A stretch of 64,000 bases of DNA from DATBFG01 sp036558645 (GTDB lineage Bacteria; Acidobacteriota; Terriglobia; Terriglobales; Acidobacteriaceae), in contig DATBFG010000035.1 of assembly GCA_036558645.1 (NCBI GenBank), positions 62,001 to 126,000 on the forward strand. The letters are read 5' to 3'. The translations under genes and the position numbers were made by a program. Of the stretch, positions 19,641 through 29,171 are shown one piece after another; the first letter of the stretch is position 1; each line of letters begins with the position of its first letter. The notes below the pieces were generated by a model. It did no database searches. It had not been told where the DNA came from and worked only from the letters and a program-made list of their open reading frames with translations.

Positions 19641-19665
19641 TTGGCTACGAGATTTCGACGACGAA

Positions 19666-19690
19666 AGGCGCTCTGACTTCCGGAGCGCCT
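19666..19690 (+). terminator. Rho-independent terminator after the Spy-like gene
   Basis: AGGCGCTC and GAGCGCCT form a perfect 8-bp stem with a 9-nt loop, followed by TATATCTTC. The U-tract is interrupted, so termination strength is uncertain. Confidence 0.65.
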
Positions 19691-19848
19691 TATATCTTCA
19701 ACAAAAGCGCGTTGAATCTCCCAAATTCATTCTGCCAGAGCGCCTTCTGGAAGATGATGGTTTGAGCTGACAATCGCGGCTTTCTTTAGGTCTTACGATC
19801 TCCTGGATTACACTATTTCCCGCAAGTACGACAATGGAGATCCTCTAC

Positions 19849-20550
19849 ATGCGAAAGATCGCTCGTGTTCTCCCGATCAGCATGGCTCTGCTCAACTTCG
19901 CCTGCTCACGACCAGCGAATCCCAATGCTGGGGAAGCTAGTTCGGCGCCCCCACCCGAAGTAAAGGTCGCTTCGACCGCTCCCTACCCCTCGGGGACGAC
20001 GCAGTCAGTCATGTTGAATATCAGCAGGGCTGACGAAAGCAAAGGCATCACCGCAAGCAGTAGTGGTGGCTGTGGTATCGCGGGATCTCCCGAAAAAACC
20101 GGGCTGGGAGCATACAAGCTTACGTTGGAGATTCCAGCTCACTCGGAAGATGGGACATGCACGCTACGCATAGCTAGCGGCGCTAACGGTGGTGCCGCAA
20201 ATGTGAGCATCGCTTATGTGGCAGATCCTGAATATTGGAAACACATGGCGCCCACGATGTACGAGTTTGCTCACAGCAAGACTTGGGTCTTTCACAGCGG
20301 AGATGAGATGAAAACCTTTCATCTGCTGGAAACCGCCCCTAGTTCGGGCAGCAAGATTGCAGTCCTGCTTGTTGGCGACAAGGACGCTCGCGCGGGAATG
20401 AGTCTCAGTCCGGATAACAGCATCGTGGGAGAGTTCAATGGCTGTGTTGTGGAAGGCAAGATCGCGGGAAAGACCGCCATTTTGAAGCCCATGATGCCAG
20501 GCGACGCCTGCACCGGCATCACGACTGTCACTCTAAACGTGAGCAACTAG
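19849..20550 (+). CDS. Putative lipoprotein of unknown function
   Basis: 233 residues from ATG 19849, chosen because GGAG lies 9 nt upstream; an ATG 15 nt earlier lacks one. The N-terminus MRKIARVLPISMALLNFACS has a basic head, hydrophobic stretch and a Cys, resembling a lipobox although Asn at -3 is unusual. After a Pro/Ala-rich linker there is a beta-rich body containing four further cysteines (GGCGIAGS, GTCTLRI, NGCVVEG, GDACTGI) that could pair as disulfides. I do not recognise the family. It ends 100 nt before the stop of the convergent PBP gene, with a shared terminator between. Confidence 0.65.
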   Translation: MRKIARVLPISMALLNFACSRPANPNAGEASSAPPPEVKVASTAPYPSGTTQSVMLNISRADESKGITASSSGGCGIAGSPEKTGLGAYKLTLEIPAHSEDGTCTLRIASGANGGAANVSIAYVADPEYWKHMAPTMYEFAHSKTWVFHSGDEMKTFHLLETAPSSGSKIAVLLVGDKDARAGMSLSPDNSIVGEFNGCVVEGKIAGKTAILKPMMPGDACTGITTVTLNVSN

Positions 20551-20609
20551 TTTTCGGTTCTAACCTTGCTGTGCGGGTTCAGGCACATCGCGAAGAATCT
20601 GAGGAAAAC

Positions 20610-20635
20610 AAAAGGCCTCTTGCGGGAGGCCTTTT
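20610..20635. terminator. Bidirectional rho-independent terminator
   Basis: AAAAGGCCTC and GAGGCCTTTT form a perfect 10-bp stem with a 6-nt loop. A and T tracts on the two sides let it work for both the lipoprotein gene on the plus strand and the PBP gene on the minus strand. Confidence 0.85.
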
Positions 20636-20650
20636 AAGAAATCTGAGTCC

Positions 20651-21901
20651 TTACTCGGAAACAGCTTTCACAGTTGCGGTGTCAGCAGGTAATGGTTTCA
20701 CCGCGAAGAACTCATGATCGTAGAGATTGCGATACATACGCCCTGCGATCTCTGCAGCTTTCGGACCGAACGTTGGCCGTCCACCCTGGAGGAATACAAC
20801 TGTGACGATGCGTCCAATTTCGGTATTTGCGTACGAAGCAAACCAACCGTAGCGCGTTCCTGCACGTGAGCAGGTGCCGGTCTTGCCGAGAATTTCCTCT
20901 TCGTTGAAATTCAGTTTGACGCTCCGCGCTGTGCCGTATGTAACCGCGCCCGCCATGCCGTCGGAAAGGTCGGGAATCAGCGAGCCAATTTCAAGATGAC
21001 GCTTCACGCGCGGCGTGAACGCGGTAACTTCTTCCGGAGACACTGGATGCTGCAAATAGTAGAGCGTACCGCCATTGGCAATCGCTGAAACCATGGCGCC
21101 CAACTGCAGCGGCGTCATGGAGACTCCTTCGCCAAAGGAGCACATCCTGCCTACGCCGCCCAGCTTGGTGGGGATCGCCGCATCCGGGTAGATTCCCAGA
21201 TGCTCACCGTTGAGATGATAGCCGGCAAGTTCACCGAGTCCGAACTGATGCGCGTAGTAGCTTACCTTTTCAAATCCCAACTGCCGGCCCAAAGCTTCGA
21301 AGTAGGCGTTGTTGGAATGCGCTAACGCGCGGGTGAGATTCATGCGGCTGCGACCGCCCAAGCTTACTTCCGTTTCCTTAGTGATGAGGTTCTCACTCAA
21401 AGCTGCTAGCGCAACCGAGAGCTTGATGGTCGAGCATGGCTGAGCTCCGCTCGAAAGCGCCAGCTTTTGATTCACCATCGCAAGAATGCGTCCGCTGGTC
21501 GGCTCGATCGCAAGGACAGTTCCATTCATGTTGCCCAGCGCATCGATCGCAGCCTGACGAACGATAGGATCTTCGCCAGTTGTGATGTCACCTTCCGTGG
21601 CATCTTCCATATAAGAGCTTGTAAGGAAGCGCTCCCGGTATCGACGCCGTGTGTGCACGCTCGTTCGCACAAGGCGAGCCTTACTTTTACGACTCTTCGC
21701 CATGCGCGTCATTCGCTTCTTCGCGCGAGGCGTTTCACTCACTTTGCGAGTCTTGGTTTTGCTAGTAAGAGTGCGGGGGTTGATGTTAGCCGCGATGGCG
21801 CTGCCTGCTAGCAGCAGAGCGAAGATGAATGCAACGACTAGACGAATGGCGCTAAACCACTTTTTCGAAGTCACTTCCCTGTACCCGTCCCCGGAACTCA
21901 T
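20651..21901 (-). CDS. Transpeptidase-only penicillin-binding protein
   Basis: 416 residues. Transmembrane or signal segment (about 16-38), a strongly basic Lys/Arg/Ser/Thr linker (about 41-92), then a penicillin-binding transpeptidase domain with all three motifs: STIK (Ser157, Lys160), SNN (Ser196) and KTGT (Lys340). No glycosyltransferase or classical class B dimerisation domain is present, and the length is well below that of FtsI or PBP2. It would act in the periplasm as a D,D-transpeptidase or carboxypeptidase-like enzyme on peptidoglycan. The basic linker is unusual and could bind acidic wall polymer or DNA-like polyanions; that is speculation. Confidence 0.83.
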   Translation of the reverse strand: MSSGDGYREVTSKKWFSAIRLVVAFIFALLLAGSAIAANINPRTLTSKTKTRKVSETPRAKKRMTRMAKSRKSKARLVRTSVHTRRRYRERFLTSSYMEDATEGDITTGEDPIVRQAAIDALGNMNGTVLAIEPTSGRILAMVNQKLALSSGAQPCSTIKLSVALAALSENLITKETEVSLGGRSRMNLTRALAHSNNAYFEALGRQLGFEKVSYYAHQFGLGELAGYHLNGEHLGIYPDAAIPTKLGGVGRMCSFGEGVSMTPLQLGAMVSAIANGGTLYYLQHPVSPEEVTAFTPRVKRHLEIGSLIPDLSDGMAGAVTYGTARSVKLNFNEEEILGKTGTCSRAGTRYGWFASYANTEIGRIVTVVFLQGGRPTFGPKAAEIAGRMYRNLYDHEFFAVKPLPADTATVKAVSE

Positions 21902-22430
21902 GCCTAAGTAGATGCACGACGGCTGCCAGTGCCCGTGGCAACTGGCTTTGCGTGAGCAACTCTGCTGATATTAAGAGACTTACTGACCAGAGCGCAATTG
22001 AAAACACGCGGCGGCTCGAATCTGTCACTTTCAATGTAAATTCATGAAACAAAGGTGGATAAGGAAGAAATAGACGATGGCTTGTGCTCTTTCGTAACCA
22101 ATATTCGATTACTCCTCCGATACTCCCCTTTGTGGAAACTGTTTTCCCACTCCACTCCCCTGACTCTCGGAGGCCTCACAACAGGTAAATACGAAATGAA
22201 AACCGATAAGCCGCGCAGCCGGATTAGTCCCAGTTCGCTGTTGACTCGGCACGGGAATTAAACCAGACTTGCTGCCCGTATCGGTCCCTGCAAAACCCAG
22301 CTGTTCGGAGAGTCCAGTGGCAATCAGACCGAAAGCGGCTCTCGCCAGGCTTTCGTCATGCAGAAGCGACGATTGGGGAGGTCCCTCAGATTGTGACGAG
22401 CTCCGGCGACGCCGAGGAAAAGGAGCGGTT
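21902..22430. other. Intergenic region between PBP and beta-helix genes
   Basis: About 530 bp between two divergent genes. No convincing coding frame; an in-frame extension of the beta-helix gene back to 22269 has no signal peptide at its start and no Shine-Dalgarno. AAGGAG sits just before the ATG at 22431. I see no tRNA, terminator or recognisable riboswitch. Confidence 0.5.
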
Positions 22431-23387
22431 ATGAAATTGACCGTTTACGTCCGACGCTCAATCTGCATTTGCTTCGCGTTGCTTTCTTCTCTGCACGTGC
22501 TTGCCAAAGCTGTGAACGTGCAATGCGGCGGCACCCAACACCCCAACTCAATTAGTGAGGCGCTGGGCCTGCTCAATCCCAATGTCCCGAATACGCTAAC
22601 CGTTTCCGGTACATGCAACGAAAACGTTGTCATTAACAAATTCAATCGCCTCACCCTGGTTGGAAAGTCCGGCTCCAGAGTTGTCGATGCCTCAGGCAAA
22701 GTCTCTCAAACGATATTGGTCATTGATTCGACTGACGTCGTCTTTCAAAACATGAATATCGATGGAGGGTCAGCGGGCATCCAGTGCGACAGCTTCAGCG
22801 TTTGTCGATTCAGCGGTGACACAGTACGCAACAGTGATGCCGGCATTCAGATCACGCAGTCGCGAGCCGAGTTGGATACAACCAGCATTCGACACACGCA
22901 GAATGGATTGACCTCGCTTGACGCCAGCAGTGTTCGCATAGATTTTGGGATCGACATCGAGAACAACCTGTTTGGAATCGATGTAGTAAGCGGATCTACC
23001 CTGGAATCTTATGGCGCGACGGTTAGCAACAATCAATTTGCGGGCTTATATGTTTCAAGCCTGGGTAACCTGCTGCTTTCATCGACCAGCATAACCGGAA
23101 ATGGCAACGGTATTGAGGTTGACAGCCATTCCAATATCAACCTGCTGTCCGGGAACACCATCACGGGGAATCAGGAATACGGGATTTACTTGTTTGACCT
23201 GAGTTTCGCCCGGTTCGATCCTGGAAATAACGTCACTGGGAACAATACTGGCGGCACGGGTGCACTCGACATCGCGTGCTTTGAGCAATTCACAGCTACG
23301 CGCGGTGCCGGGACGAATACCGGAGGAGGAACGACGAATTGCGCGGAATCCGGAGGAAAACCGGCCCCCAAGCCCACGAAAAATTGA
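22431..23387 (+). CDS. Secreted right-handed beta-helix protein
   Basis: 318 residues from ATG 22431, supported by AAGGAG about 6 nt upstream and by a signal peptide (about 1-25, ICICFALLSSLHVLAKA) starting there. The body is made of repeated short strands with Asn/Asp ladders (DVVFQNMNIDGG, NSDAGIQITQSRAELDTTSI, NNLFGIDVVSGSTLESYGAT, SSTSITGNGNGIEVDS, GNTITGNQEYGIYL), typical of PbH1/NosD-like parallel beta-helices. The C-terminus is Gly/Thr/Lys-Pro rich. Such folds occur in polysaccharide lyases and surface proteins; no catalytic residues can be assigned, so enzymatic activity is unproven. Confidence 0.8.
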   Translation: MKLTVYVRRSICICFALLSSLHVLAKAVNVQCGGTQHPNSISEALGLLNPNVPNTLTVSGTCNENVVINKFNRLTLVGKSGSRVVDASGKVSQTILVIDSTDVVFQNMNIDGGSAGIQCDSFSVCRFSGDTVRNSDAGIQITQSRAELDTTSIRHTQNGLTSLDASSVRIDFGIDIENNLFGIDVVSGSTLESYGATVSNNQFAGLYVSSLGNLLLSSTSITGNGNGIEVDSHSNINLLSGNTITGNQEYGIYLFDLSFARFDPGNNVTGNNTGGTGALDIACFEQFTATRGAGTNTGGGTTNCAESGGKPAPKPTKN

Positions 23388-23470
23388 AAAACAGTCCTCA
23401 CGCAATTTGATTTTGATAACTGGAGGGTGGCGACTCTATTGAGCTGGCGTTGAGGTCACAGATGGTTGAT

Positions 23471-24634
23471 TCATTTTCCGATTTCCACCAGACGGCAGAT
23501 GAATCCCCACCCTCCACCCAATTCACTCAGTGCCAGCATCAGTTCGTTATGGCCCTTTTTCAACGGAAGATACACAGCATCGTTTTCCGGGTTCACAATT
23601 CCAAGGAATCCTGGATCTCGAAAATTTTGCGCACTTCGGCCTCGGTAAAGGATCTGATCGTTCAGAAACACGCTCACGTCATCGCTGTAGCCGATATATA
23701 GCTTCTTTACCTGATCGCGGTCGGAATCGATCGTGGTCCGCGCATACAGAACTTTCATGCCTGGCTGAGGTTCGAGGCGTTTCGAAAAATCGGTCGCAAA
23801 TGAAACCTTTGGATGGGGCGCTTCACGATAACGATATAGAACGACGAATCCGGGTGGCTCGGCCTCAACATCCTGCCAAGCAATCGCATTGCTCTCGGAG
23901 CGTGTGAGGGGTCTCTCCAGATCTCGTTGTAGTGCGTCATAGGAAGGCGACACACTCCACTTGGTCAGCGTGCTCGGCGGCATTGCGGGTTGATGCCTTT
24001 CCCAAGGTGCATCGGGTGTTGTTCGTATCGAAAAATCCGAGAAGTACGTCGCGCCAGTCAATACGTAAAGTGCTACTTGTCCCTTCTGCACCCCGCTCTT
24101 CAAATCATCCATGATAAGAGCGGGCTTCTCCATATCTTTCACATATAACTTTGCCTGAGCACCCACTACTTCCAGGCGCAGGTGAAACCACGCATCTCGG
24201 GGAATATCGACCGCACCCGTAAATCCCGGCCCGTTGTATATCTGCCAATTCAGTCCAGTGTGAAGAACAGGCGTGTACTGCATAGCGTCGGGAAGACCAG
24301 ACTTGTGCTGACGGAGATAAACCCACTCCGAGGTGGCGCCATCGTCCGCAATACGAAATTGAATGCCGAAGAAGCCGCGAATCGCGGGCGTCGCGACGTC
24401 GACGTCGATCACGGCGTCCCGCATTTCAAAATCGTTCAGGATCGCCGCCCCGCCATCCAGAAGCAGACACTTGCGTCCCTGGTACTCTGTTGCCTTAGCC
24501 TGCCCTTCCAGGCCCCAGCGCTGAGAGTCTGCAGGCACGGAAGTGCTCTCCTGTGTCTGCGGATACGCGGGCAACGATAAGGTGAGAAATAGGGCCCACA
24601 AAACGATTCGTTGAGCCATAGTTGACTTTGACAT
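23471..24634 (-). CDS. Secreted jelly-roll (LamG / DUF1080-like) protein
   Basis: 387 residues with signal peptide (about 6-25, ending PAYPQ). Residues about 35-210 read as a concanavalin-like jelly roll (FEMRDAVIDVDVATP, FFGIQFRIADDG, NWQIYNGPGF, WFHLRLEVVGAQAKLYVKDM, YFSDFSIR), the fold shared by LamG and 3-keto-disaccharide hydrolase (DUF1080) domains. A second beta-rich half (about 250-385, VSVFLNDQILYRGRS, LPLKKGHNELMLAL) resembles a galactose-binding-like sandwich. Role unknown; a carbohydrate-binding or hydrolytic function is plausible. Divided from the upstream receptor gene by a minus-strand terminator, so not in its operon. Confidence 0.72.
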   Translation of the reverse strand: MSKSTMAQRIVLWALFLTLSLPAYPQTQESTSVPADSQRWGLEGQAKATEYQGRKCLLLDGGAAILNDFEMRDAVIDVDVATPAIRGFFGIQFRIADDGATSEWVYLRQHKSGLPDAMQYTPVLHTGLNWQIYNGPGFTGAVDIPRDAWFHLRLEVVGAQAKLYVKDMEKPALIMDDLKSGVQKGQVALYVLTGATYFSDFSIRTTPDAPWERHQPAMPPSTLTKWSVSPSYDALQRDLERPLTRSESNAIAWQDVEAEPPGFVVLYRYREAPHPKVSFATDFSKRLEPQPGMKVLYARTTIDSDRDQVKKLYIGYSDDVSVFLNDQILYRGRSAQNFRDPGFLGIVNPENDAVYLPLKKGHNELMLALSELGGGWGFICRLVEIGK

Positions 24635-24771
24635 CTGTGAACAGTGATCTTGCGCTGCGATCTAAAGGTTCAGGTCGGCTGGCGAGCATTAGACGTGTGC
24701 TTCGACATTCTGTAATCGAAAAATAGATTGGCCGAGCTTTCATTTCACTGAGCGAGCAGCTTCCCCAATGT

Positions 24772-24800
24772 AAAAAATAAGGCTGGCCTTGCGGCCAGCC
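24772..24800 (-). terminator. Rho-independent terminator of the second receptor gene
   Basis: On the minus strand GGCTGGCC and GGCCAGCC form a perfect 8-bp stem with a 4-nt loop, followed by TTATTTTTT. It lies 25 nt beyond the receptor stop. Confidence 0.88.
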
Positions 24801-24824
24801 TGTTGGTTTGCAATTCAACTTCGT

Positions 24825-27800
24825 TTAGAAGTCGAAGCGCAGAGCGAGTTGTGTAGCGCGGTGACCGCCATCGGCTCCGGCCGTGCTCCAGGTCGTGCGG
24901 GATGCACTAAAATCGGCCGCGCGGATATTCCCGCTACCCCCAGCTCCAGGTGTCGGATTCAGGAAGTTGGGGTGATTGAACAGGTTGAAGAAGTTCGCCT
25001 GGAACGTCAAACCTGCTCTCTCCGTGATCTTGAACCGCTTGGTCACGTTGAAGTCCACCAACTTGCCGTCGGGTCCGACGACGCTGTTGCGGCCAATGGG
25101 CGCATTACACCACAGGCCCTGGTTGACCGACGCTGGGCAAACATAAGGTACCCACTTGGTGGGATCAAGCGTTCCCAAGGGGGCTTCCGTGTCTACCCGG
25201 GTGCTGTCGATGCTGCCGGTCGGCACGACGCGGTCAGAACGAACTCCGTCCTTATTCGCATCGTAGTTGCCGGCGTTGCTGAACGGTGTCCATGGGTGGC
25301 CGCTCTGCAGGCTGACGATGGCATTGGTGCCCCATCCGCCCAACCAGCGGTTCGTCTTCATGAACGGCAGGTCATAGCTCACCGTGATCACTCCCCGATG
25401 GCGGGTGTCAAAATCAGCCGGCCCGTAATCATAAGAGTGGTCCATGTTGTCCGTGGGACGTCCTTGTCCGGATGCCGTCGCTCCGTTGTTGAACAGATCG
25501 CTGACATTGTCCAGAGACTTTGCGTAGGTGTAGTTGCCGCTGAGACTCAGTCCGTAAGCGTAGTTCTTCCGGACGCTCAACTGCAACGCGTGGTAGTTGG
25601 AAGCGTAGCCGTTGCTACGGAAGTTATCCGCGCCAATGATGGGATTGATGCGATTGGCCGGCAGGCCACTCGTTCCGAATCCGGCGTTAAAGCAAGGCCC
25701 GGTCGTATAAGGTGGAGCAGCACAAGCCGTGCGTCCATCGAACGTGTTGATGTCGCTCAACCCTGTCAGCTTACGACCGAGAGTTCCGACGTACTCCGGT
25801 TCGAACACCCAACCTTTGGCAAATTCGTACTGGAAGCCAACGTGGAATTGCTCGTAGTACGGAGTGACGATGTTCTGATCCATGTGCCGCGGATTCGCAA
25901 TTGGCACCGAACCAGGCGCGTTGTACAAAGCACGCGTCGTAAACGGGTAACTGAACAGCCCCGGGCTGGAAACTGCGCCCACGGGAACTCCATTCCTCGC
26001 CGAACCAATCTGGTTATCGGAGAAGTAAGGCGGATTGAAGCGGATGTTTTCGTACGTGTTGTTGTAAATGCGGTCATACATGATGCCCGCACCGGCTCGG
26101 AGCACAAGCTTCTGATTGCCAAAGATGTCCCAGGCAAAGCCAGCACGTGGGCTGAAGTTGTTGGTGTCTTTGCCCCAGATTTCGTGATCTCGAGTCTGAA
26201 TGGTGGCGGTTGAAACTGAGGCATAGAACGGATTGCCGGCCGGGAAGAACGGATTCCCAGAAGCTGTGGGTGCTGGCGTAACGTTCGAGCCAAAGTAAAC
26301 GTTCGAGTCAATTCCAGGTATGAAGTTGTGCGGAGGACCGAAATACTCCCACCGCAGTCCGAGGTTCACTGTCAACCGGTTGGAAACGCGGAAGTCATCT
26401 TGCCCGAATCCGGCAAACTCGTTCGCGCGATATCCACGGTACACATCAGGTGCCTGGCTATTGGTCGGGTTCACCGATGCGGAAACGTAATAAGCGCCGC
26501 CATAGTAGTGACCGCCAGTGAGAAGGGTTTCTGCCTCATCGCTGAAGGCCAGATCGGTCACAACATCCTCGATTCCCCATGGCAGTGCGAATTGGAAGTT
26601 GTCGAGGAAGAAGCTCGACCCGTTGCGCGTACGGCGATACTCGCCACCGAACTTAAAGCTGTGCTTGCCCTTGACCACCGACATCGTGTCCAGATACTGA
26701 AATTGGTTATCGGTAAAGAACTGCGGAGAACCGATGCTCATGCCCAGATCTTCGCCGAGACCATCAAGCGTGTAGTATCCCGGTGTTCCGAAAGCGCCCT
26801 GTGGGGCCGGGAAGTCCAGTCTGTGCCGCAGGTAGCTGATCTTGAAGGTATTCAGTACCGTCGGCGTGAAGGTGTGATTCCAGGTGATGCCGAGGTTCTG
26901 ACCGCGGCCATCCTGGATGTATTGCGGTCCGACCAGGTTGTTGCCACCGAGGAACTGATCCGTGTAGGTGGCATCCTGGAACAGGTAAACGCCGGAGAGC
27001 GTGTCCCTGTCGCTGAAGCGATGATCGATCTTCACACTGAAGCGAGCTTCATCCTGCGAAGTCGGATCGGTCAACGTCAGGGTGTCATACACCGGAACGG
27101 GATAAACAAGTGGGCCTCCCGTGGAAGTTACACCGGGAGCAATCAAACCTGGCCACAAGCTGCGTGCGTAGCAAGGGCTGTTGACATTCGCATTAAATGT
27201 AGCCGGACAGGTGCTCGTATCGTTTACCAGCGGGAAATGCATGGCCGGATTCGATATGAGCTGATTGAAGATTGGACCCGTCGTGTTGGAGAGCGCAAAT
27301 GCGCCCGGGCAAGGCGATCCCGTGAACTGCATACAGATACCGTTCGGGTCGCTTTCTGCCCAGTTTTGCAGTCCGCCGCTCTGGGCGAAGTTCACAAACT
27401 GCTGTGTGGTTGCTGTGATGGTCGTCGGATAAGACTGGCGCACGCGATGCAACTCGCCCGTGCCGTAGAAGAATGTCTTGTCCTTGATGATCGGTCCACC
27501 AAATGATCCACCGAACTGATTGCGTACCAGGTGATCCTGGATGCCGGCATTGTTGGAGAACCAGTCGTTGGCCGTAAGAGCCTGAATACGGTTGTATTCG
27601 AAAGCCGAACCATGGAACTGGTTCGTCCCGCTCTTGAGCACCGTATCAGTAATAAAGCCGCCGCCCTTGCCATACTCGGCAGAGTAGCTGTTGGTGATGA
27701 CTCGATATTCCTGGATGGCATCGGGCGAGATCGAGGTCGCAGCGCCACCTTTATCGTAGAAGGAGATCTGGCCGCGTCCTGCCTGGCCCTGTTCGTTGTT

Positions 27801-28397
27801 GTCCGTGCCGTCGACAAGGTAACTGCCGGCTCCACCGCGTGTGCCATTTACTTCCGCGCCACGATTGTTGTTCGTACCATCCTGCGGCACGGCCCCCGGA
27901 ACCAGTTCAATGAAAGAATTCTGGTTGCGGATCTGCAACGGCATTTGCTGCCAGATTCTGCGATCTACCAGTTGCGACAGATCGGACTCGGTAGTCTGGA
28001 CGGTTTCGACGCCGGCTTCGACCGTGACCTGTTCACTGGTCTGACCGATTTCGAGTTTCACGTCCTGGGTTGCGGTTGAGCCGACGCTGATCACGATGTT
28101 CGAGACTCTCGCGCTCTTGAAGCCTTTGGGAGCGACATCGAGAGTGTATGAACCCACGACTGGCAGAGCGGAGAAACGGTAGACTCCGGCCTGTGTCGTC
28201 GTTGTCGTTCGCTTTTCTCCCGTCTCGTTATTAATCAGCGTGACCTGTGCGTTTGGAATCACAGCGCCTGACGGATCCGCGACAAGACCCGTCAGTTCGC
28301 CGGTTCCTGCTTGTGCCCAAACCATGCCAGTGAACAACCCCAGCACGCCCAGTAGAAGCAGGAGCCGGGTCAAGGTGCGACGAAATGCATGTTCCAT
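24825..28397 (-). CDS. Oar-like TonB-dependent outer-membrane receptor
   Basis: 1190 residues from ATG 28397, chosen because GAGGAG lies 8 nt upstream and the signal peptide (about 1-28, LLLLLGVLGLFTGMVWAQ) then sits at the N-terminus; upstream in-frame ATGs at 28412 and 28436 are less likely. Carboxypeptidase-regulatory-like domain (about 31-110, TGELTGLVADPSGAVIPNAQV), plug (about 120-260, WQQMPLQIRNQNSFIELVPG, YLVDGTDNNEQGQ) and barrel ending LALRFDF. Same family as the receptor at 7550 but clearly diverged in the barrel. Cargo unknown; no hydrolase gene is immediately linked apart from the jelly-roll protein downstream. Confidence 0.9.
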   Translation of the reverse strand: MEHAFRRTLTRLLLLLGVLGLFTGMVWAQAGTGELTGLVADPSGAVIPNAQVTLINNETGEKRTTTTTQAGVYRFSALPVVGSYTLDVAPKGFKSARVSNIVISVGSTATQDVKLEIGQTSEQVTVEAGVETVQTTESDLSQLVDRRIWQQMPLQIRNQNSFIELVPGAVPQDGTNNNRGAEVNGTRGGAGSYLVDGTDNNEQGQAGRGQISFYDKGGAATSISPDAIQEYRVITNSYSAEYGKGGGFITDTVLKSGTNQFHGSAFEYNRIQALTANDWFSNNAGIQDHLVRNQFGGSFGGPIIKDKTFFYGTGELHRVRQSYPTTITATTQQFVNFAQSGGLQNWAESDPNGICMQFTGSPCPGAFALSNTTGPIFNQLISNPAMHFPLVNDTSTCPATFNANVNSPCYARSLWPGLIAPGVTSTGGPLVYPVPVYDTLTLTDPTSQDEARFSVKIDHRFSDRDTLSGVYLFQDATYTDQFLGGNNLVGPQYIQDGRGQNLGITWNHTFTPTVLNTFKISYLRHRLDFPAPQGAFGTPGYYTLDGLGEDLGMSIGSPQFFTDNQFQYLDTMSVVKGKHSFKFGGEYRRTRNGSSFFLDNFQFALPWGIEDVVTDLAFSDEAETLLTGGHYYGGAYYVSASVNPTNSQAPDVYRGYRANEFAGFGQDDFRVSNRLTVNLGLRWEYFGPPHNFIPGIDSNVYFGSNVTPAPTASGNPFFPAGNPFYASVSTATIQTRDHEIWGKDTNNFSPRAGFAWDIFGNQKLVLRAGAGIMYDRIYNNTYENIRFNPPYFSDNQIGSARNGVPVGAVSSPGLFSYPFTTRALYNAPGSVPIANPRHMDQNIVTPYYEQFHVGFQYEFAKGWVFEPEYVGTLGRKLTGLSDINTFDGRTACAAPPYTTGPCFNAGFGTSGLPANRINPIIGADNFRSNGYASNYHALQLSVRKNYAYGLSLSGNYTYAKSLDNVSDLFNNGATASGQGRPTDNMDHSYDYGPADFDTRHRGVITVSYDLPFMKTNRWLGGWGTNAIVSLQSGHPWTPFSNAGNYDANKDGVRSDRVVPTGSIDSTRVDTEAPLGTLDPTKWVPYVCPASVNQGLWCNAPIGRNSVVGPDGKLVDFNVTKRFKITERAGLTFQANFFNLFNHPNFLNPTPGAGGSGNIRAADFSASRTTWSTAGADGGHRATQLALRFDF

Positions 28398-29048
28398 TGA
28401 CTGTCTCCTCATGAAATGCAAATGTCCAGAAGTCAAGAGTGTGAACGCTTCTAGTGGCGCGTCACCCGCACTTCCGTTTCACTGCAGCGAAGACACAACA
28501 AACACAGCCTTCACACAGACTGTCCTGTGGAGCGGCCACATAGTTGATTTTTCGCAGCGAAAACATTGCGATCATGAAAAGTGCAACCTACATTCCAAAA
28601 ATGAACACCATGCGCCAGCGCTCGCCCTTAACCACGGCTAACCAAAGCGGTTAACGCTCACAAACGGACTGAATTCTTGAGCTTCACCGATTCGCTACCG
28701 CGTACCTGACAAAAAAATAATTGCGGTGAACATTTTGTAAGGCGGCATGACAAAGCCCGAGATTCGCGTCGAATATGAGTTGCCGTATAGGCATATCAGG
28801 TGGAATTACGGTTTTCTGTACGGGAGTGAAACACAAGACAGATTCACAAAGGTGACAGTGTTAAGCAGCCAAACACGACACATTGGAAAAATGTTCGGCA
28901 TCGAACGCACGTTAGAACTGTTGGTACGCTTCAGTTCGATATCTGTGATTGCTAAATGTGAAAGTTTCAGCTCAAGGTAAGGACTGGATCAGCATTCACG
29001 AAGAGCATCGGACTGAACGCTTTCGAGCCAATATGGATTAACGTTGCG
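28398..29048. other. Long intergenic region upstream of the second receptor, with repeated TTAACC sites
   Basis: About 650 bp without a convincing gene. It holds TTAACC at 28628-28633 and, next to it, TAACC-N5-GGTTA at 28639-28653, a palindrome with a half-site copy, suggesting an operator for the receptor gene. A 77-codon frame at 28747-28980 lacks a Shine-Dalgarno and any recognisable domain. The 3' end of the ccm operon lies at 29049 with no evident terminator. Confidence 0.4.
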
Positions 29049-29171
29049 TTACTTGCGCGACTGCAAAGCCTTCATCTCGTCTCGCAGACGCGAATATTGA
29101 CCGACAAGATAGATTGCGTAACCGATGTGGATTGCCCAGGTAGCGAAGTAAGCAGCGTAGAGGTATGTCAT
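29049..29171 (-). CDS. ccmD: CcmD, small heme-exporter membrane protein (40 aa)
   Basis: A 40-residue frame with one transmembrane segment: MTYLYAAYFATWAIHIGYAI at the N-terminus, then a basic RLRDEMKALQSRK tail. Size, a single N-terminal helix rich in aromatic residues, charged C-terminus and position directly after ccmC match CcmD, which joins CcmA, B and C and helps release holo-CcmE. Its ATG overlaps the ccmC stop as ATGA, a hallmark of translational coupling. The gene is short enough to be missed by automatic calling. No other gene follows on this strand for 650 bp. Confidence 0.85.
   Translation of the reverse strand: MTYLYAAYFATWAIHIGYAIYLVGQYSRLRDEMKALQSRK

Noticed and set aside
22269..22430. 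Upstream extension of the beta-helix gene
   Set aside because: Would bury the signal peptide; AAGGAG at 22420 supports ATG 22431.
24789..28079. Three long plus-strand frames opposite the second receptor (474, 392 and 182 codons)
   Set aside because: They lie wholly antisense to a clear TonB-dependent receptor, have no Shine-Dalgarno, no domain and an Arg/Val-rich composition typical of antisense frames in this GC range.
28747..28980. 77-codon plus-strand frame in the long intergenic region
   Set aside because: No Shine-Dalgarno, no signal or domain; too weak to call a gene.
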